A stretch of DNA of 64,000 nt, taken from contig NC_083371.1 of assembly GCF_029542785.1 (NCBI RefSeq), positions 558,001 to 622,000 on the forward strand, read 5' to 3'. Numbering within the stretch: position 1 is the first letter of the stretch; the number at the start of each line of letters is the position of its first letter. The stretch is from Malassezia japonica. Taxonomy: Eukaryota > Basidiomycota > Malasseziomycetes > Malasseziales > Malasseziaceae. Position numbers and translations under genes: made by a program. A model generated the notes under the pieces. That model searched no databases. It was not told where the DNA came from and worked only from the letters and a program-made list of their open reading frames with translations. Shown piece after piece: positions 29,101-40,016 of the stretch.

Positions 29101-31544
29101 GTGACGCTGCTCGTTGCAAGAGGCGCACGGGGCTCGTCCGCTTCAAACTGGCGTGTCGGCGCGTGGGGACGCCGTGCCGTGTTGCGCGTCTGCTGGAACT
29201 CGGAGCGCAGCTGCGACAGGCGGCTTGTGGGCCCTGGCTTTGGTGCCGGCTTCGGCACCTTTGGCGTGCTTTTGATCTGCGTCGCGGCGCGGAAAGGGTT
29301 CGGGCGCGGTGAGTCGCCGGTGAGGTCAACGACGTCGGCGCGAGGCGCAAACGATAGTGTCGCCTGCTTGAGCTTGCCTTTTGCGGGCGCCGGCACAGGC
29401 GCTCTACTCTCTTTCGGGAGCGCCAAAAACTCGTCGAGGAGCAGCTCGAGCTGCGCGGTGCTCAGGAGCGTCTTGCGCTCGGTCGCTGCGCTGATATCGA
29501 TCTGCTGCGTGAGAAAGTCGACGGCGTGCTGCGTGACGTGCTGCGGGAGCGCCATGGATGCCTTGCTAAACGTCTGCACGACACGCCGGATATAGTCCGA
29601 GAGCTCCTGGAGCAGCTCTTTTTGGTTCAGGCGCAGCCAGCCGATGGCGCTGTCGAGTGGCATCGACAGCGCAGACACCACATCGTTCGACGTCCAGTGC
29701 GTGTCGCCGCTTGCGCCAAGCGCCGCCACGACTACCGATACGCGCTTGACCATGAAGGAAGCCAGCGCCGGCACGCGTGGCAGCCACGCAAGGAGCTCCT
29801 CACGCGCGACGCTGCGCGACCAATCCGGCACGCGCTGGAAGAGTAGCGCAAGGTCCTGCGACGCACGCTGCCACAGCGCGAGCGCCGGCGGCGGCGCATG
29901 GTCGCCAAGTGCCTCGACCGTGCCGCCGCTCGGGTGCCAGGCGACAAAGGGGAGGAAGAGGCCCATGTTGTGGTCGCAGAATACGTGCAAGAGGTCGTCG
30001 AGCGTGCCGAGAAAGAGCGGCGCGCCGTACGCGGCTGAGGGAAGGTGCTCGGCGACAAGCGCATACGTGCGCAGGAAGCGGTCGACACCCGACGCGGCCG
30101 CATTGGCGTCCTCGAGAAAGCGGCCGTGCAGCGTCTCGAAGTGCGTAAAGGTCATGCCGTGATCGACATCCGCAGTCGGCTGCGCACCCGAGCGAATACG
30201 GGGCGATTCAGACGCGTACAAGAAAGGAAGGACGTCGACACATTTGCCGAGCACAGCGTCCCAAGCGACACGCGCACCCTGGCTCGAGGCCGTGCCGAAT
30301 TCCTCGCTGATCGTTGCCATAGCATGACGTGTCTGGACGACAGCAGCTAGCATCTGCGCCGCGTACGCGTCGTAGGCCGACGCCTCGCCCTGGTCCATCG
30401 CCCGCTTCGGCGCGAGGGCGTCGGCTACTGGGGCCGGATAGAAGAGCGATGCGATGGAAACGGCACGCACAAAGTACAGGCCCAGGAACGTCACCTGCGA
30501 CTCGTCGCTGCACAGCGCCAGTGCACACTCATGCCACAGACTTGCAGCGATCGAGGGGCCGTGCACCGTGCCGCCGTACTCGGCCGCGACCTGGCTGTAG
30601 AGGCGCTCGTCCGTGTGGCGATCCAAGTGCGAGCTCTGCAGGAACTTTTTTCGCACTGCCAGCACGCTTTTGGCGGTACTCGGGAGCGCGAGGCACGCAT
30701 TCGCCGCCTTGATCGCGTCGTGCGCGAGGGCGAGGCCGACCGTGCGCAAAAGGCGTGTGTGTGCGGCGCCGGCCGCCAGCAGCGGCGTCGCGTACAGGTC
30801 CAAAACAGTGCATACACTCGTGTCGCCCTTGAGGCGCGCGAGAGGCGGCGCACTGGGGCTCAGCGTCACATTCAGCGCGTGCTCGACGCGGCGCTCGAGC
30901 AAGAGCGCGCCGAGGGTTCGGTAACGGCGCCGGACGCCGCCCTGCTCGTGCGGCTGCTGCCGCGACTCGAGGAGATAGTGCATGAGCAATTTGAGGGCAT
31001 GGTCGTATGCCTGCGCGAGGTAGGTGTGCACGGACTCGAGGTATAAGGTAAAGAAGACATAGAGTCCTTCGGGGCTCGCACTGTCCAGCCCCGGATTTTC
31101 CAAGAGGCTCGTCAGCAACGGCACTGGCAGCCGCCGTGTCGTTGCCTGTGTATCCCAGAGCTCGGACGGAGGACAGTGTAGTAGGAGCGAGGTCAGGACA
31201 TGGACTACCGGCCCCAGCGGCGCCTCAGGCTCGTGCGCATACGGCAGGATCCGAGCCGCCACAGCCGCACACGCGACTGGACTACTCAGAGACCCAGCGA
31301 GCTCCTTCCACGTAGCCTCTTCCTTGCCGTTGGACGCGGCAATCGCGTCGAGGTGGCGCACGGCGATGTGAGACGTGTCGCCTTCCTCGCGCTTTTTGGT
31401 GCGCACCTCGAGTGCATCGAGGTACGGCGCGGCGACAGCGTCGCCATCGAGCGCAAACGCCTGCTCAACCGACTGGCAGTAGGCCAGCGCAGGCTGGAGC
31501 CCAAGAGGGACTTGCGCGACGAGCGCAGCGTCGAGCCACGGCAT
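26112..31544 (-). CDS. SEN1: Sen1-type superfamily 1 RNA/DNA helicase (senataxin)
   Basis: A single frame of 1810 residues. Sen1 unwinds RNA-DNA hybrids and terminates non-coding transcription with Nrd1/Nab3 in yeast. The long N-terminal helical region (first 620 residues) leads to a disordered linker and then the helicase: motif I GPPGTGKT (about residue 1138), APSNAAIDEI, motif II VIDEAVQ, GDPKQLPPTV, QYRMHPSI, TVDGFQGQEKDII and NVALTRARSN. The prong-type insertion with QQQAARRRLQDIEQQWTQ is present. The C-terminal 180 residues are Pro/Ala/Lys-rich and carry possible nuclear localisation signals. The start at 31544 is the first ATG; only GTG-type codons precede it. Its TAG overlaps the TAA of the facing gene. 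It is divergent from the TPR gene, 69 bp between starts. Confidence 0.93.
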   Translation of the reverse strand: MPWLDAALVAQVPLGLQPALAYCQSVEQAFALDGDAVAAPYLDALEVRTKKREEGDTSHIAVRHLDAIAASNGKEEATWKELAGSLSSPVACAAVAARILPYAHEPEAPLGPVVHVLTSLLLHCPPSELWDTQATTRRLPVPLLTSLLENPGLDSASPEGLYVFFTLYLESVHTYLAQAYDHALKLLMHYLLESRQQPHEQGGVRRRYRTLGALLLERRVEHALNVTLSPSAPPLARLKGDTSVCTVLDLYATPLLAAGAAHTRLLRTVGLALAHDAIKAANACLALPSTAKSVLAVRKKFLQSSHLDRHTDERLYSQVAAEYGGTVHGPSIAASLWHECALALCSDESQVTFLGLYFVRAVSIASLFYPAPVADALAPKRAMDQGEASAYDAYAAQMLAAVVQTRHAMATISEEFGTASSQGARVAWDAVLGKCVDVLPFLYASESPRIRSGAQPTADVDHGMTFTHFETLHGRFLEDANAAASGVDRFLRTYALVAEHLPSAAYGAPLFLGTLDDLLHVFCDHNMGLFLPFVAWHPSGGTVEALGDHAPPPALALWQRASQDLALLFQRVPDWSRSVAREELLAWLPRVPALASFMVKRVSVVVAALGASGDTHWTSNDVVSALSMPLDSAIGWLRLNQKELLQELSDYIRRVVQTFSKASMALPQHVTQHAVDFLTQQIDISAATERKTLLSTAQLELLLDEFLALPKESRAPVPAPAKGKLKQATLSFAPRADVVDLTGDSPRPNPFRAATQIKSTPKVPKPAPKPGPTSRLSQLRSEFQQTRNTARRPHAPTRQFEADEPRAPLATSSVTGSVIAPPPRPRPEPESATDSSSSDEETTGLGALASPRKPKPEKPAAPVRRSVVLMEDSALQNTMRKARDDGRLRRLRASPDYSELHRCILAWDMDCDADAPPPFASEVLSTNARAVPPKFTTASEYIDVYGALFLKECWAQFQQAREELASADLLPAGVSVGGSVNELVRFDCKVQPPPKWTLSDADVVCLETSDAKETIRLLAKVQSVEGRGRDMRVSLLCHPTTPLQRRAVQLAGSSEHRWRLGKLFSLVTLRREYAALLSAPDLGLAEDILQARAARRAEVSAADQAAAVRKFGVNPPQANAIVGAMRTPGFSLIQGPPGTGKTKTISALVATFLQRRRSGRSGVPAKMLLCAPSNAAIDEIVARIQHGVEVDGRLIQPRLVRIGREDAVNPAVRESTLEAAVERRQGQRQDSAQKQQAARRRLQDIEQQWTQKEQELSRAKDKVLARQLQAELNLLTDQRLEAREENESLARSEKSNTSMSDARRHHVRVDVLSEAEIVCATLAGAGHELLYPMEFDTVVIDEAVQAVELSTLIPLRYNCTRCILVGDPKQLPPTVISQQAEQLGYSQSLFVRMYQQAPQNVYLLSIQYRMHPSISFFPSAAFYGGQLQDGEGMAKRTVQPWHTVPLFAPFRMLDIRSSGEEMGRGHSLVNRAEADAAIALYGSLQTHAKSSLAGRVGFITMYKAQVALMRSLFRARYGAEAVDDATFNTVDGFQGQEKDIIVLSCVRSNARGAIGFLGDQRRLNVALTRARSNMFVLGDATMLEHSNPVWERLVREARERGHTVRVRNDTFRMPTRALPERPGQERDERPAVDAQRARAPPAVQPNGQRAAGSIPAKRPALPSKAPAKPAPAARPAVPTVPAKSIPTSAALAKPSTGQTVPVKRSSDPTTRADAPAKRPASLPSKPSGALAPESPRTPLPRAPIPSATPQNIPGATPARPGKWAAIVARSKEKPTAPRPTPIAPGESREPAKSDGPSWLRSTRPNRPRPP

Positions 31545-31613
31545 CGCCCCGCGTCGTGGCAAAGAGCGCGTCACTTTTTCTCCACGTGAATCTCCACTTT
31601 GTGCGGAGCTTCG

Positions 31614-32282
31614 ATGGCGCACGCGTCAGACATGGCGGCGGAGAATGGCGCGCGTGCGGACGCGCCGCGCACAGACGACCTGAGCATGCTTGCTCCCGAT
31701 GCAGCAGAAAAGATTGAGCAGGGGATTTCGTACAAAAAGGTCGGCAACGAGGCGTTCCTAAAGAAGGACTACGTGGGGGCGCTGCGGTCGTACCATTTTG
31801 CTGGTCTTGTACGTCGCGCCACTAACCCAGTACCTTGCCGGTCTCGACCAGACACCCGCCACAGGGTTGTCTGCGCAGGCAAGGCCCGCAGCGCAGAGCC
31901 AAGGCGGTGGCGTACGCACCGACCACCGCGAGCTGAGCCAAGTGCGCTCAAACGTACGTCGTGGGGCTGACCCAGATGGCCGCGTGTTATTTGCAGCTTG
32001 GCCGGTATCACCGCGCGGTCGAAGCGTGTAATCAAGCCCTTGCGCTCGATGCGCGCAACGTCAAGGCGATGTACGTCGCGAAGCTGACCCAGTTTCCGGA
32101 AAGCGCAGGCTCTGCGTAAAGGCGTGAGTGTGTTTGCGGCACACACATGGCTCGAATCTGATACGGCGCGGCCGTTCCTGAACGATCCTGCGTTCCAAAA
32201 AGAGCTGGAAGTGATTCAGGGCGTGGTCCGCGAGCACGAAAAGAAGAGCGCGGCGGCGATGCGTGGTTTTTTGTCCAAATAA
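31614..32282 (+). CDS. TPR protein related to TTC9
   Basis: Exons 31614-31808, 31831-31953, 31976-32070 and 32093-32282 give 200 residues. Tetratricopeptide helices are visible: KIEQGISYKKVGNEAFLKKD, YVGALRSYHFAGLYLAGLDQ, VRSNMAACYLQLGRYHRAV and NVKAIFRKAQALRKG. The layout of three TPRs and an ending LEVIQGVVREHEKKSAAAM resembles TTC9 proteins and co-chaperone TPR domains, but no Hsp90-clamp identity can be claimed. All three introns are 22 nt with GTACGTCG donors; the first two fall between codons and the third within one. An alternative Met is at 31632. Confidence 0.82.
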
Positions 32283-32779
32283 CGGTTGTAGAATAGATTA
32301 CGATGTGATAGGAGACCGTTCGTGGCGGGAGGAGTGGGATAACTGATACGAGCGTGCGGCACGGCCGTGAGGTAAAGACCGAAGCGAGGCGCGTGCGCAA
32401 CGCATGAGACGTGACGAGAGCGCATTGGATTCATGCTAGAGCTCCCGAATGTACCTGCTTACATCCGTAGTACGACCTAAACTCGTACGCCTTGCACCGA
32501 TTTACGTTAATGTGATCCGTTCATTGGTAAACGAGCAAAGTGCGCCTGGCACTCCCCCAAAGAAGGTCAGTTTGCTTCTCTGCCCAACTCGGCAGTACGC
32601 CGCCAGCTGCTTTCCTATCTCGCACGCCTCATCCTTACACATAACTATGCCCCTCGGGTAGCACATACACTTCCTATAGAACCCTTTGTTCCTCTCCTTC
32701 CGCTCTCATTCGCACGCTGCCCCGCAGCGCACGGACGTCAGAGGAATTATTTCCTGTCCCGTGCGCAACGCCACGACAA
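32283..32779. other. Intergenic, about 497 bp, upstream of DDB1
   Basis: Holds the 3' UTR of the TPR gene and the promoter of DDB1. Composition is less GC-rich than the genes. I see no open frame worth calling on either strand and no tRNA or snRNA core (the U6 and U5 core sequences were looked for by eye). It is the longest gene-free stretch in the window. Confidence 0.5.
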
Positions 32780-35700
32780 ATGCTGTGGCTGTCGCATACG
32801 CACGCTGCGTCGGCGAGCGTCGCGGCCGTGCGGCTCGACCACTGGCTGCCAGATGGGCCGTGCCTATGCGTCGCTCAGCACGCGAGCCTTGCGTTTTACG
32901 CCTTGTCCGAAGGGCGCGCGAGCCGCGACACGAGCTACATAAACCGGCCGCTGGCCTGTGTCCAGCGTGTGCCGCTGCGTGCGCGCATCATTGCGATCGA
33001 TGTCGTGCGCTCTTTGTCGAAGGACGAATCCGACCGTATTCTGATCCTCACGGACCACCCTGTGCCCCGACTGCTGGTCCTGCGCCGAGGAGCGACAGAA
33101 GCCGACGATGCACGCCCGAATCCATGGGCCGACATCTCGACCGAGGCCTCGCTCGTGCTGCAGGATGCGGTGCGCTCGCCTGCCGAGCTTGGTCTGGGCC
33201 TTTGCACGGAGCCGGCGCTGGATCTGCGCCTCGCATCAGGTAGCCGCCCAGGACGCTGGGCAGCGACACACACACACACTGGGCAGATGCGTATGATTCC
33301 GATCGAAGAGAGCGTGCCGCCAGTGCACACCGAGCTGGCATTCAATGCTCGGTACGTCGTCCTACTGACGCAGCCTTCCCCACGTCGTCCTGCTCTCTAG
33401 CACCTTTCTTGCTCCGCGCGACGCCGATGCGCAGGCCGTCGTGGCCCTCTTGGGCATCTCGAGCAAGCCGTCGCGCATCGCCGGTTTCGGCGAGCAGTGC
33501 ATGCCTGTGCTCTCGTTCCACACACCGAACCCAGAGATGCAGCAGCTGGATCCCGTACCGTGGGGTGCGCCACGCACCGCGCCGCGCCCTGCAGAAGAGC
33601 CGAAGGAGGAAGCGCCCGCCCAGCGCCGTGGCCGCGAAAAGCGCCCGGCTGCCAGCGGGCGGAAACTCGATGCTGCAGCGCTGGACCGCCGTGAGCGTGA
33701 GTGGCTCCAAGACCCGGTTGTGCATGCCCACGTCCCCCTGCCTCAGGAAGACGCCTACGGCGCCCACCTCCTCTGTGCTGTGCCCGCGTTCGCAGGCGGT
33801 GGCGTGCTCGTATTTTGCGAAAAGAGCATCGTGTACGTCCCCCCACCCGCAGCGCCCCGCCGCTCTGCCAAAGCGAGCCGGAGCACGAAAGAAAAGCGGC
33901 GCATGAGCGCCGGCACCGACATTGCTTCTGGCGCACCGAGCGTGTCGCGCGCTACGCAAAAGCGCCGAAAAGTGCCAGAAAGCGACACGGATACATGCGT
34001 CGGCACAGTCGCGATGCAGATGCCCAAGCTTGTGCAGGTGCGCGCCGCCAAGTCTCTCTCGGTATGCGCCGCGACCGTCGTCGATGACGAGGACGAGCAA
34101 GGCACACTTCGTGTGCTGTTTAGCACGTCGGACGGACACATTTACACGCTATCTCTCTATTCACCTGGCGCACAAGGGCCGTGGGAGCCAACGTCGATCA
34201 AGATTGCGCGCGTCGGCGCCTCGTCCGTGCCGGCTGGTCCGCAAGGGCTGACGTACCTTGGCGAAGGCTTTGTGCAAATTAGCAGCGCGACCGGTGATGC
34301 AGTGCTGTTGCGCCTCGCTGGAGACGGCGTGACAGAGGCACACCGCTGGCCGAACCTCGGGCCTGTCGTGGACTTTGCTATGGACCATGGCGAAAGCGAC
34401 CAGCTTGACCCTGTGCACCGCCGCGTGATTACGTGCAGCGGTGCAGGGCCAACATCGAGCCTGCGCATCTTTTGGAACGGTGTCGCGACGTCGGAGCTCA
34501 CGCACCTCGCCGTGCCGCAGTGCCTGCGTGTCTCTGCGATCGATGCTGTTGGAAGCGATGTGCGCGAGACAAAGCTGCTTGCACTCCTCTTTGCGACACA
34601 TACCAAGGTGGTCCAGTGTCACGGCCTCGTCGATACCTCGTCCACACTTGCCGAGCGAGGCGTCGCCCTCGACGAGCGTGCACTGCATGTTTGCACGCTT
34701 GCGTCGAGCGGCGGCGTGGCTTTTGTGCTAATTACGGCGCATGCTGTCTATGCCGTGTATGCGGACCGTGTCGTGCACTGGCCCTCGGAGCACGAAATTG
34801 TGGCTGCAGACGCGAACGAGCAGGGCAGTGTGCTTCTGGGGCTCGAAGGTGGCCGCCTCGTTCACCTTGGCATCCGCGAAAAAGGCATCTGTGTCGAACG
34901 CTCTACGACGGTTGACTCCGAGATCGCGTCGGTGTGCCTACCCGGCCCGTGCAGCGAGCCGGTGTGCGTCGTGGGCCTGTGGGAGCCGACCTCGTTTGCG
35001 CTCTGCACCTTCCCCGAGCTGGAGCCGGTTGCGATAAGCAAGAGCGACCAAACCTGCAGCGCGCTTCCGATTGCTCTCCTCGTCTATGCGCAGACAAATG
35101 ACACGCCTACCTATATTCTTGCCGCACTGAGCTCGGGCGACGTGCTCGTACACACGCTGACTCGCTCGGAGCACCGCACAGCAGTGCGGCTCGTGCATAC
35201 CCTGTCACTGGGCGGACGCCCTGCTGAGCTTGTTCCTTTTACCGCGGCGCCGCAGGCCATGGGCGGCATTTCCGGCGGGATTGTCGCCCTGGGTCAGCGC
35301 TCCTACATCCTCTTTCCCGAAGGCGACCGGCTGCGGTACAGCGCACTGCGGTATACGGACCTACGCAGTGCCGCGCCGCTCAGGCTTGCTTCGGACGCAC
35401 GCCCCGTGCTGGCCTGCGTCGCCGCGGAAGGCGTGCGTGTCCTGTCGCTGGATAATCTGCACGAAAACGATATCCGAACGACCTCGTTGGATGGCGCACA
35501 TGCGACGGCCATTGCCGAGTATGCGCCGGCGAAAGCGTATGCCGTCACGGCCTTTGCTGAAGAGAGCGGTGCCGAAGGCTCCGTGCGGTTGGTCAGCCGT
35601 ACGGACCTGACCACGCTTGGCTCCTACACGCTGCTTAGGAACGAGCGCCCCAACTGTGTTGCATCAGTGACCCTCGATGGCACGCCCTACATTGTCGTCG

Positions 35701-36629
35701 GCACGGGCTTCCAGCGCGAGGACCAACTCGACACGGTGTCAGGCCGCCTGATGGGCTACCGGTGGGACGGTGAGCTGCAGGTCGTCTTTGCGCTTGATGT
35801 GCCGGGCAACGTGTACGGCGTCGCAGGCGTCGCAGGCATGCTGGTGGCCGCCGTAAACGCGCAGGTCAACACGTATGTCCTGGGCGACAAATCCCAAAAG
35901 CTGCGTGCGCTCGACGTGGTGTCGCGCTGGGGCTGCTCGTTCATTGCCAGCTGCCTTGCATGCAGCACGGAGGATGAGCACACTGTCGTGATTGGCGACG
36001 CAATGCGCTCGCTCACAGTGCTGTGGATCGGCGACGACGGCGAGATCACCGAGCTTGGACGCGATCTTGATCCCTACTGGACCACGGCCGTGGCACAGTA
36101 CGATGCGGCACACCAGCAGTACCTCGGCTCCGACATTGCGATGAATATGTTTGTCGCTGGGCGTATACCGACCAAGGCGCAAGGGCAGTTCGGCCACGCG
36201 ATGCGCCGCGTCTCGTGCTTCCACTATGGCGACATGGTCAACAAGCTCGTCCAGTCGCCTCTTGAGCTCGGGCGCCGCACGCACTTTTGTACGGCGGCCG
36301 GCGCACTTGGCGTCGTGTGCGAGGTCGAAGAAGAGGCCAGTGCGCTCTTGGATGCAGTGCAGCAGGCCATGGCGCAAGAGACAATTGTTCCTGGCGACAT
36401 TCCCTGGGACGAGTGGCGCACATTGCGCACGGACCACCGCATCGCAGCGCCGACGCAGTTCCTGGACGGTGAGCTCCTTGCGCTGTTCCTAGAGTGCACG
36501 CTGCGCCAGCGCAGCCGGGTTGTCGCGGTAGCAAGCCACATCGCACGGCGCAAGCACGGTAGCTCCGCGCCGTCGATCACGGTCGACAGCGTGCTGCGTG
36601 CGCTGGATCGGCTCTCGGTGCATACGTAG
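32780..36629 (+). CDS. DDB1: DDB1-like damage-binding/CUL4 adaptor protein
   Basis: Exons 32780-33351 and 33374-36629 give 1275 residues. DDB1 has three beta-propellers and links CUL4-RBX1 to substrate receptors (DCAFs). The sequence is beta-rich throughout, with family-like segments such as RILILTDHPVPRLLVL near the N-terminus, VLFSTSDGHIYTLSLYS, TYILAALSSGDVLVHTL and YIVVGTGFQREDQ. The C-terminus FLDGELLALFL matches the DDB1 end rather than CPSF160/Cft1, its relative. It is about 130 residues longer than human DDB1, mainly through a Lys/Arg/Pro-rich insertion near residues 240-390. One 22-nt intron restores NARLPHVVLLSS. Its stop directly abuts the stop of the facing Trs65-like gene. Confidence 0.82.
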
Positions 36630-39046
36630 CTATGTCTGTACATACACCGATCCGAGATTGTGCAAGACGCACGAAAGGCCGGTATGCGCGTCGCGGACGT
36701 GCAGCGCCCCGAGCGAGTGGCGCCCGGGCGTCACGGCACACAGGCCGAGTGTCGCGCTGGCCGTTGCGCCGGGAGCCATCGGACTGCGTTAGTCTAGGTA
36801 CGTACCCCACATGCACTTCACTCACGTCCACCAGGAGGGCGCTCGGCGCAAGCGACGACGTGTCGCCCTCGGCAGCATCCCACGAGAGGATTGCCTCCAT
36901 CGGCCGCGCGGCAACGTTGAACAGCTCGACATGGATGGTGAGCGTGCTGCAGCACGGCACCGAGGTCATTGCCTCGGACGTGGGGTGCTCTGGCACGACA
37001 TGGATCGAGGCCAGGAGCGTGCGGTCCTCGGCGCCAGGCGCACGCTCTTCGCTGCGGCGCAGCGCGCCGTCCAGTGTCTCGGCGTGGAGGTCGCCACGGC
37101 CCCACGCATAGGCGTGGCGCTCGGCGCTGTGTCTCGGCGCAGGCGCCGCCGCAAACGGCGCGGGGCGCTCCGCGCGCCGTTTTGCTTCGTCGAGGTACGA
37201 CATCGAGAGGGGGCTGGGGACACTCGCGGCCCGCGTGCTGCTCCTTTTTCGGTCCTTTGGGGGCGGCGCAGGGCCGGCCTTCTCGTGCACCGCATGCTGC
37301 GCGAGGGCGCTTGCCGTGTACTGCGCATCGCCTGCGACGAGTGGCTTGGGCTGCTCGACGAGCGGCGCGCTGTGCCGGCCGTCGTAGCCAGTTGCATCGA
37401 GCACGGCCGCAGTCGCAAGCAGACGCCGCTGCTGCTCGATCTGCACGGCACTCAGATCGATGGTGCCGTTCCACTGCGAGGCACACGTGCTTGCTTCGCC
37501 CGCGGTCTCGGTACGTGCCGGGGTGCCGCGCACGGAGACGCGCGCCTTTCTGCGGGGCGACCACTGGGCAAGGGCGCGCGCAAGCGCATCCGGCGCACCT
37601 TGAAGCTCCTCGAGGCGCGCCGAGTACAGCACATTGTGCTGTGCCCGCGGTTCGATGCGGATAGGAAACGTCGGCGCGTCGCGCTGCACGGCCTCTATGA
37701 CCGGCGTGATGAGCTCGCTCGCGACGCTCCCGGCGCCGTCCGCCTCGAGCGGCTCGCCGAGTGTAATATCGAGCGCGTGCACAATGTACGCACAGCTCGG
37801 CAAGGTGCTCTCCAGCTCGACACTGAGCAGGAGCGAGCGGGGCGGCGTCGGCACGCCGGCGTCCTGGCCGACGACGTGCGCACGGCCCAGTGCGCGCATA
37901 CGGACATAGAGCGTTGGGAGGACGTCGGTAAACGCCTCGGCATGGCGCGTGACGACGACAATGCCGGCTGCAGCCGCCGTCGCGACGTCCTGCGCCAGGA
38001 CGCGGTCGTCGCTCCCCGGCGCCGGGACGGACGACTGGCGCCCCAGCGTTGGGCGCAAGCGCTCCTTGGAGCGCCCCAGTGTCGTGGCAAGCGGAGCGAG
38101 GGCAATATCTGCATCCGAAGCCATCGCCGCCGTTTCAATGTCTTTTGCACGCGCAAGGCCCTGGGACAGCGACACGGCCTGGCTCCACGGCGCGACGACC
38201 TCGACGCCCGTAGCGCGCGGCACGAGTACCGACAGCGGAAGGAGCCCGATTTTCGACGCAATGTGCCCGTGGCGCTGCTCTGCCGTCTCGTCCGGCACGG
38301 TGACGCCCTCGGTGAGCGTCGCGAGCAGGTCCACGTCGACAAAGTACGGGTCCGCAGAGGTGACCATGGTGTGCACTTCGCTCGACGTAAAGTGAAACGG
38401 CGTCTGCGGCGGCGGCGCGTCGATGCACGCCACAAGCTGCGCGAGGTCAATGCGCAGCTGCAAATCTGCGCGCAGATGCAAGCGCTCAATGCCCGGGTCG
38501 CCGTTGGGATAGGCTGCGTGAGTCTGGATACGTACCGACAAACACGTCACTCAGCCAATACACGCGCCATGCCTTGGCGTCGGCGTCGTACGAGACGCCG
38601 CTGGTATACGAGGGATCCGTCAGCGGAGTGCGTGACTCGCTCAGACCCCGCTCCGTGTCGTCGCGCAGGACAAAGTCGGCGTTCGACGCGCCGCCGTGCC
38701 ATCGGCGCGTAAAGAGCGGCGCGCGCGACTCGTCGCTTTCGGCGTACGCGCCATGCAGCGAGATCTGCAGCGAACGCAGTAACGTCACCAAGAGCGGCGG
38801 CAGCCCTGCGCCGTCGCGCGCGAGCACCGACGCGCTCCCCTCTCCCCCCTCTGGCGGAGGAAGCTTGCTCGGCACGGCCGGCAGCGTGAGCACGAGCTGT
38901 GCGCGCACGAGCTCGTCGTAGTGCACCCCCCCCCGCCTTTCATCGTCGACCGGCAAACTCAATTCTGCACGGGACCCTACATAGAGCGCCGCAATGTCTG
39001 TGCACAGCGTCCGCGCCTCGCTCAGCGCGAGCGTGGGGCACAGCAT
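36630..39046 (-). CDS. TRS65: Trs65-like TRAPPII subunit (arrestin-like)
   Basis: Exons 39046-38536, 38513-36806 and 36783-36630 give 790 residues. Trs65 is a fungal TRAPPII subunit that supports Ypt31/32 activation at the late Golgi. Evidence is weaker than for most genes here: beta-rich N-terminal part, a central disordered linker with SMSYLDEAKRRAERP, and a C-terminal Ig-like module HVELFNVAARPMEAILSWDA leading through the last intron to VGPMAPGATASATLGLCA and PGRHSLGALHVRD, the pattern seen at the end of Trs65/TRAPPC13 proteins. Both introns are 22 nt. The start 39046 is the first ATG in frame after upstream non-coding text. An arrestin-like protein of another complex (for example Rgp1) is the main alternative. 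Confidence 0.6.
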
Positions 39047-39137
39047 CGCGGACAGAGTGGAGGTCGAATCCACGTGGTCATCGGGAAAGCGCACAAGGGT
39101 GCTTGAGGCTATAGCCACTACAGACGGACGAGCGCGT

Positions 39138-40016
39138 TTAGGCCTCGAAGGTGAGCGACGCACCGAGCTTGTGGGCGCTGGCGTCGGTCGAGCCCGAGCT
39201 GAGCTTGAGCGTGTCGAGGGCGAGACCAAAGGTGGCCTTGATGCCCGGGCGGAGGGCCTGGGCGTAGCCGAGGGCGAGGATGCCCGAGTTGTTGATCTTG
39301 GCCTTGACGAACGCGGCGTTGTCGAGGTAGGTCTTGGTGCCGACCTCGAGGTTCACGTTGCTCGAAGCCTTCGAGTCGTAAGTAGCGCGAGCGCTCGCCT
39401 CAATGTCCGAGTTAACGCGGTGGTAGTACGAGGCGCTGTAGGTGGACAGGTTGCCCAGGGCGTGCAGCGCAACGGCGTACTCGGGAGCGTGGAAGCCGAG
39501 GGCGAGGTTGTAGCGGGCGACCTTCTTGTCCTTGGCGTCGTAGGCAGTCTCGGCACCGACAAGGAAGCCGTCACGACCAACAACGGCGTCGGCGGTGAGC
39601 AGGGGACCCTTGAAGACGTCGACAAAGTTGCGGACGTGCACACCAGGGGCCTTGTAGGTAGCGGCCACAAGGGCGTTCTTGGCCTGCTTCTCGGGGACAA
39701 GCGTCGAGATCACCTCGAACTTGAGGCCCTTGGCAAGGTGGTTCTCCACCTCGATGTGGTTGCGGAGCACATTGGCAGTGGACCAGGCCTGGGTGAAGGC
39801 AAGGCCCTTCTTGCGGTCCTGCCAGCTGGCCTCGAGGTCACCGCTGATGGCCGACGACTTGTTGTCGTGGAGACCAAACACGCGGAAGGTAACACCCGAG
39901 GGGGTGCGGGTCTTCACCTCGAGGGTAGAGCCGTGGATCGGGTAGTCCTTGCCAAGGATGTCCGAGGCGGCCTTACCAAGGTCCTTCCAGCTGGGCGGCA
40001 CAGGCTGAGTCGACAT
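39138..40016 (-). CDS. POR1: Mitochondrial outer-membrane porin (VDAC)
   Basis: 292 residues, no intron, stop 91 bp from the next start. VDAC is a 19-strand beta-barrel passing metabolites through the mitochondrial outer membrane. The start VPPSWKDLGKAASDILGKDY is the N-terminal helix; strands alternate through VFGLHDNKSSAISGDLEASW, YKAPGVHVRNFVDVFKGPLL, NLEVGTKTYLDNAAFVKAKI and GILALGYAQALRPGIKATFG. Codon usage looks strongly biased, as expected for an abundant protein. Upstream lie CCAAT and CACGTG motifs shared with the divergent endosulfine gene. Confidence 0.96.
   Translation of the reverse strand: MSTQPVPPSWKDLGKAASDILGKDYPIHGSTLEVKTRTPSGVTFRVFGLHDNKSSAISGDLEASWQDRKKGLAFTQAWSTANVLRNHIEVENHLAKGLKFEVISTLVPEKQAKNALVAATYKAPGVHVRNFVDVFKGPLLTADAVVGRDGFLVGAETAYDAKDKKVARYNLALGFHAPEYAVALHALGNLSTYSASYYHRVNSDIEASARATYDSKASSNVNLEVGTKTYLDNAAFVKAKINNSGILALGYAQALRPGIKATFGLALDTLKLSSGSTDASAHKLGASLTFEA

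Noticed and set aside
32283..32779. A non-coding RNA gene in the largest gap
   Set aside because: No tRNA arms, Sm site or known snRNA core could be recognised by eye; transcription data would be needed to reopen it.
33441..36629. Identification as CPSF160/Cft1 instead of DDB1
   Set aside because: Both share the fold, but the C-terminal FLDGELLALFL and the overall length fit DDB1 better.
36811..38712. A 633-codon open frame opposite the Trs65-like gene
   Set aside because: The minus strand gives a coherent protein across two 22-nt introns; the plus-strand translation is arginine-rich shadow text.
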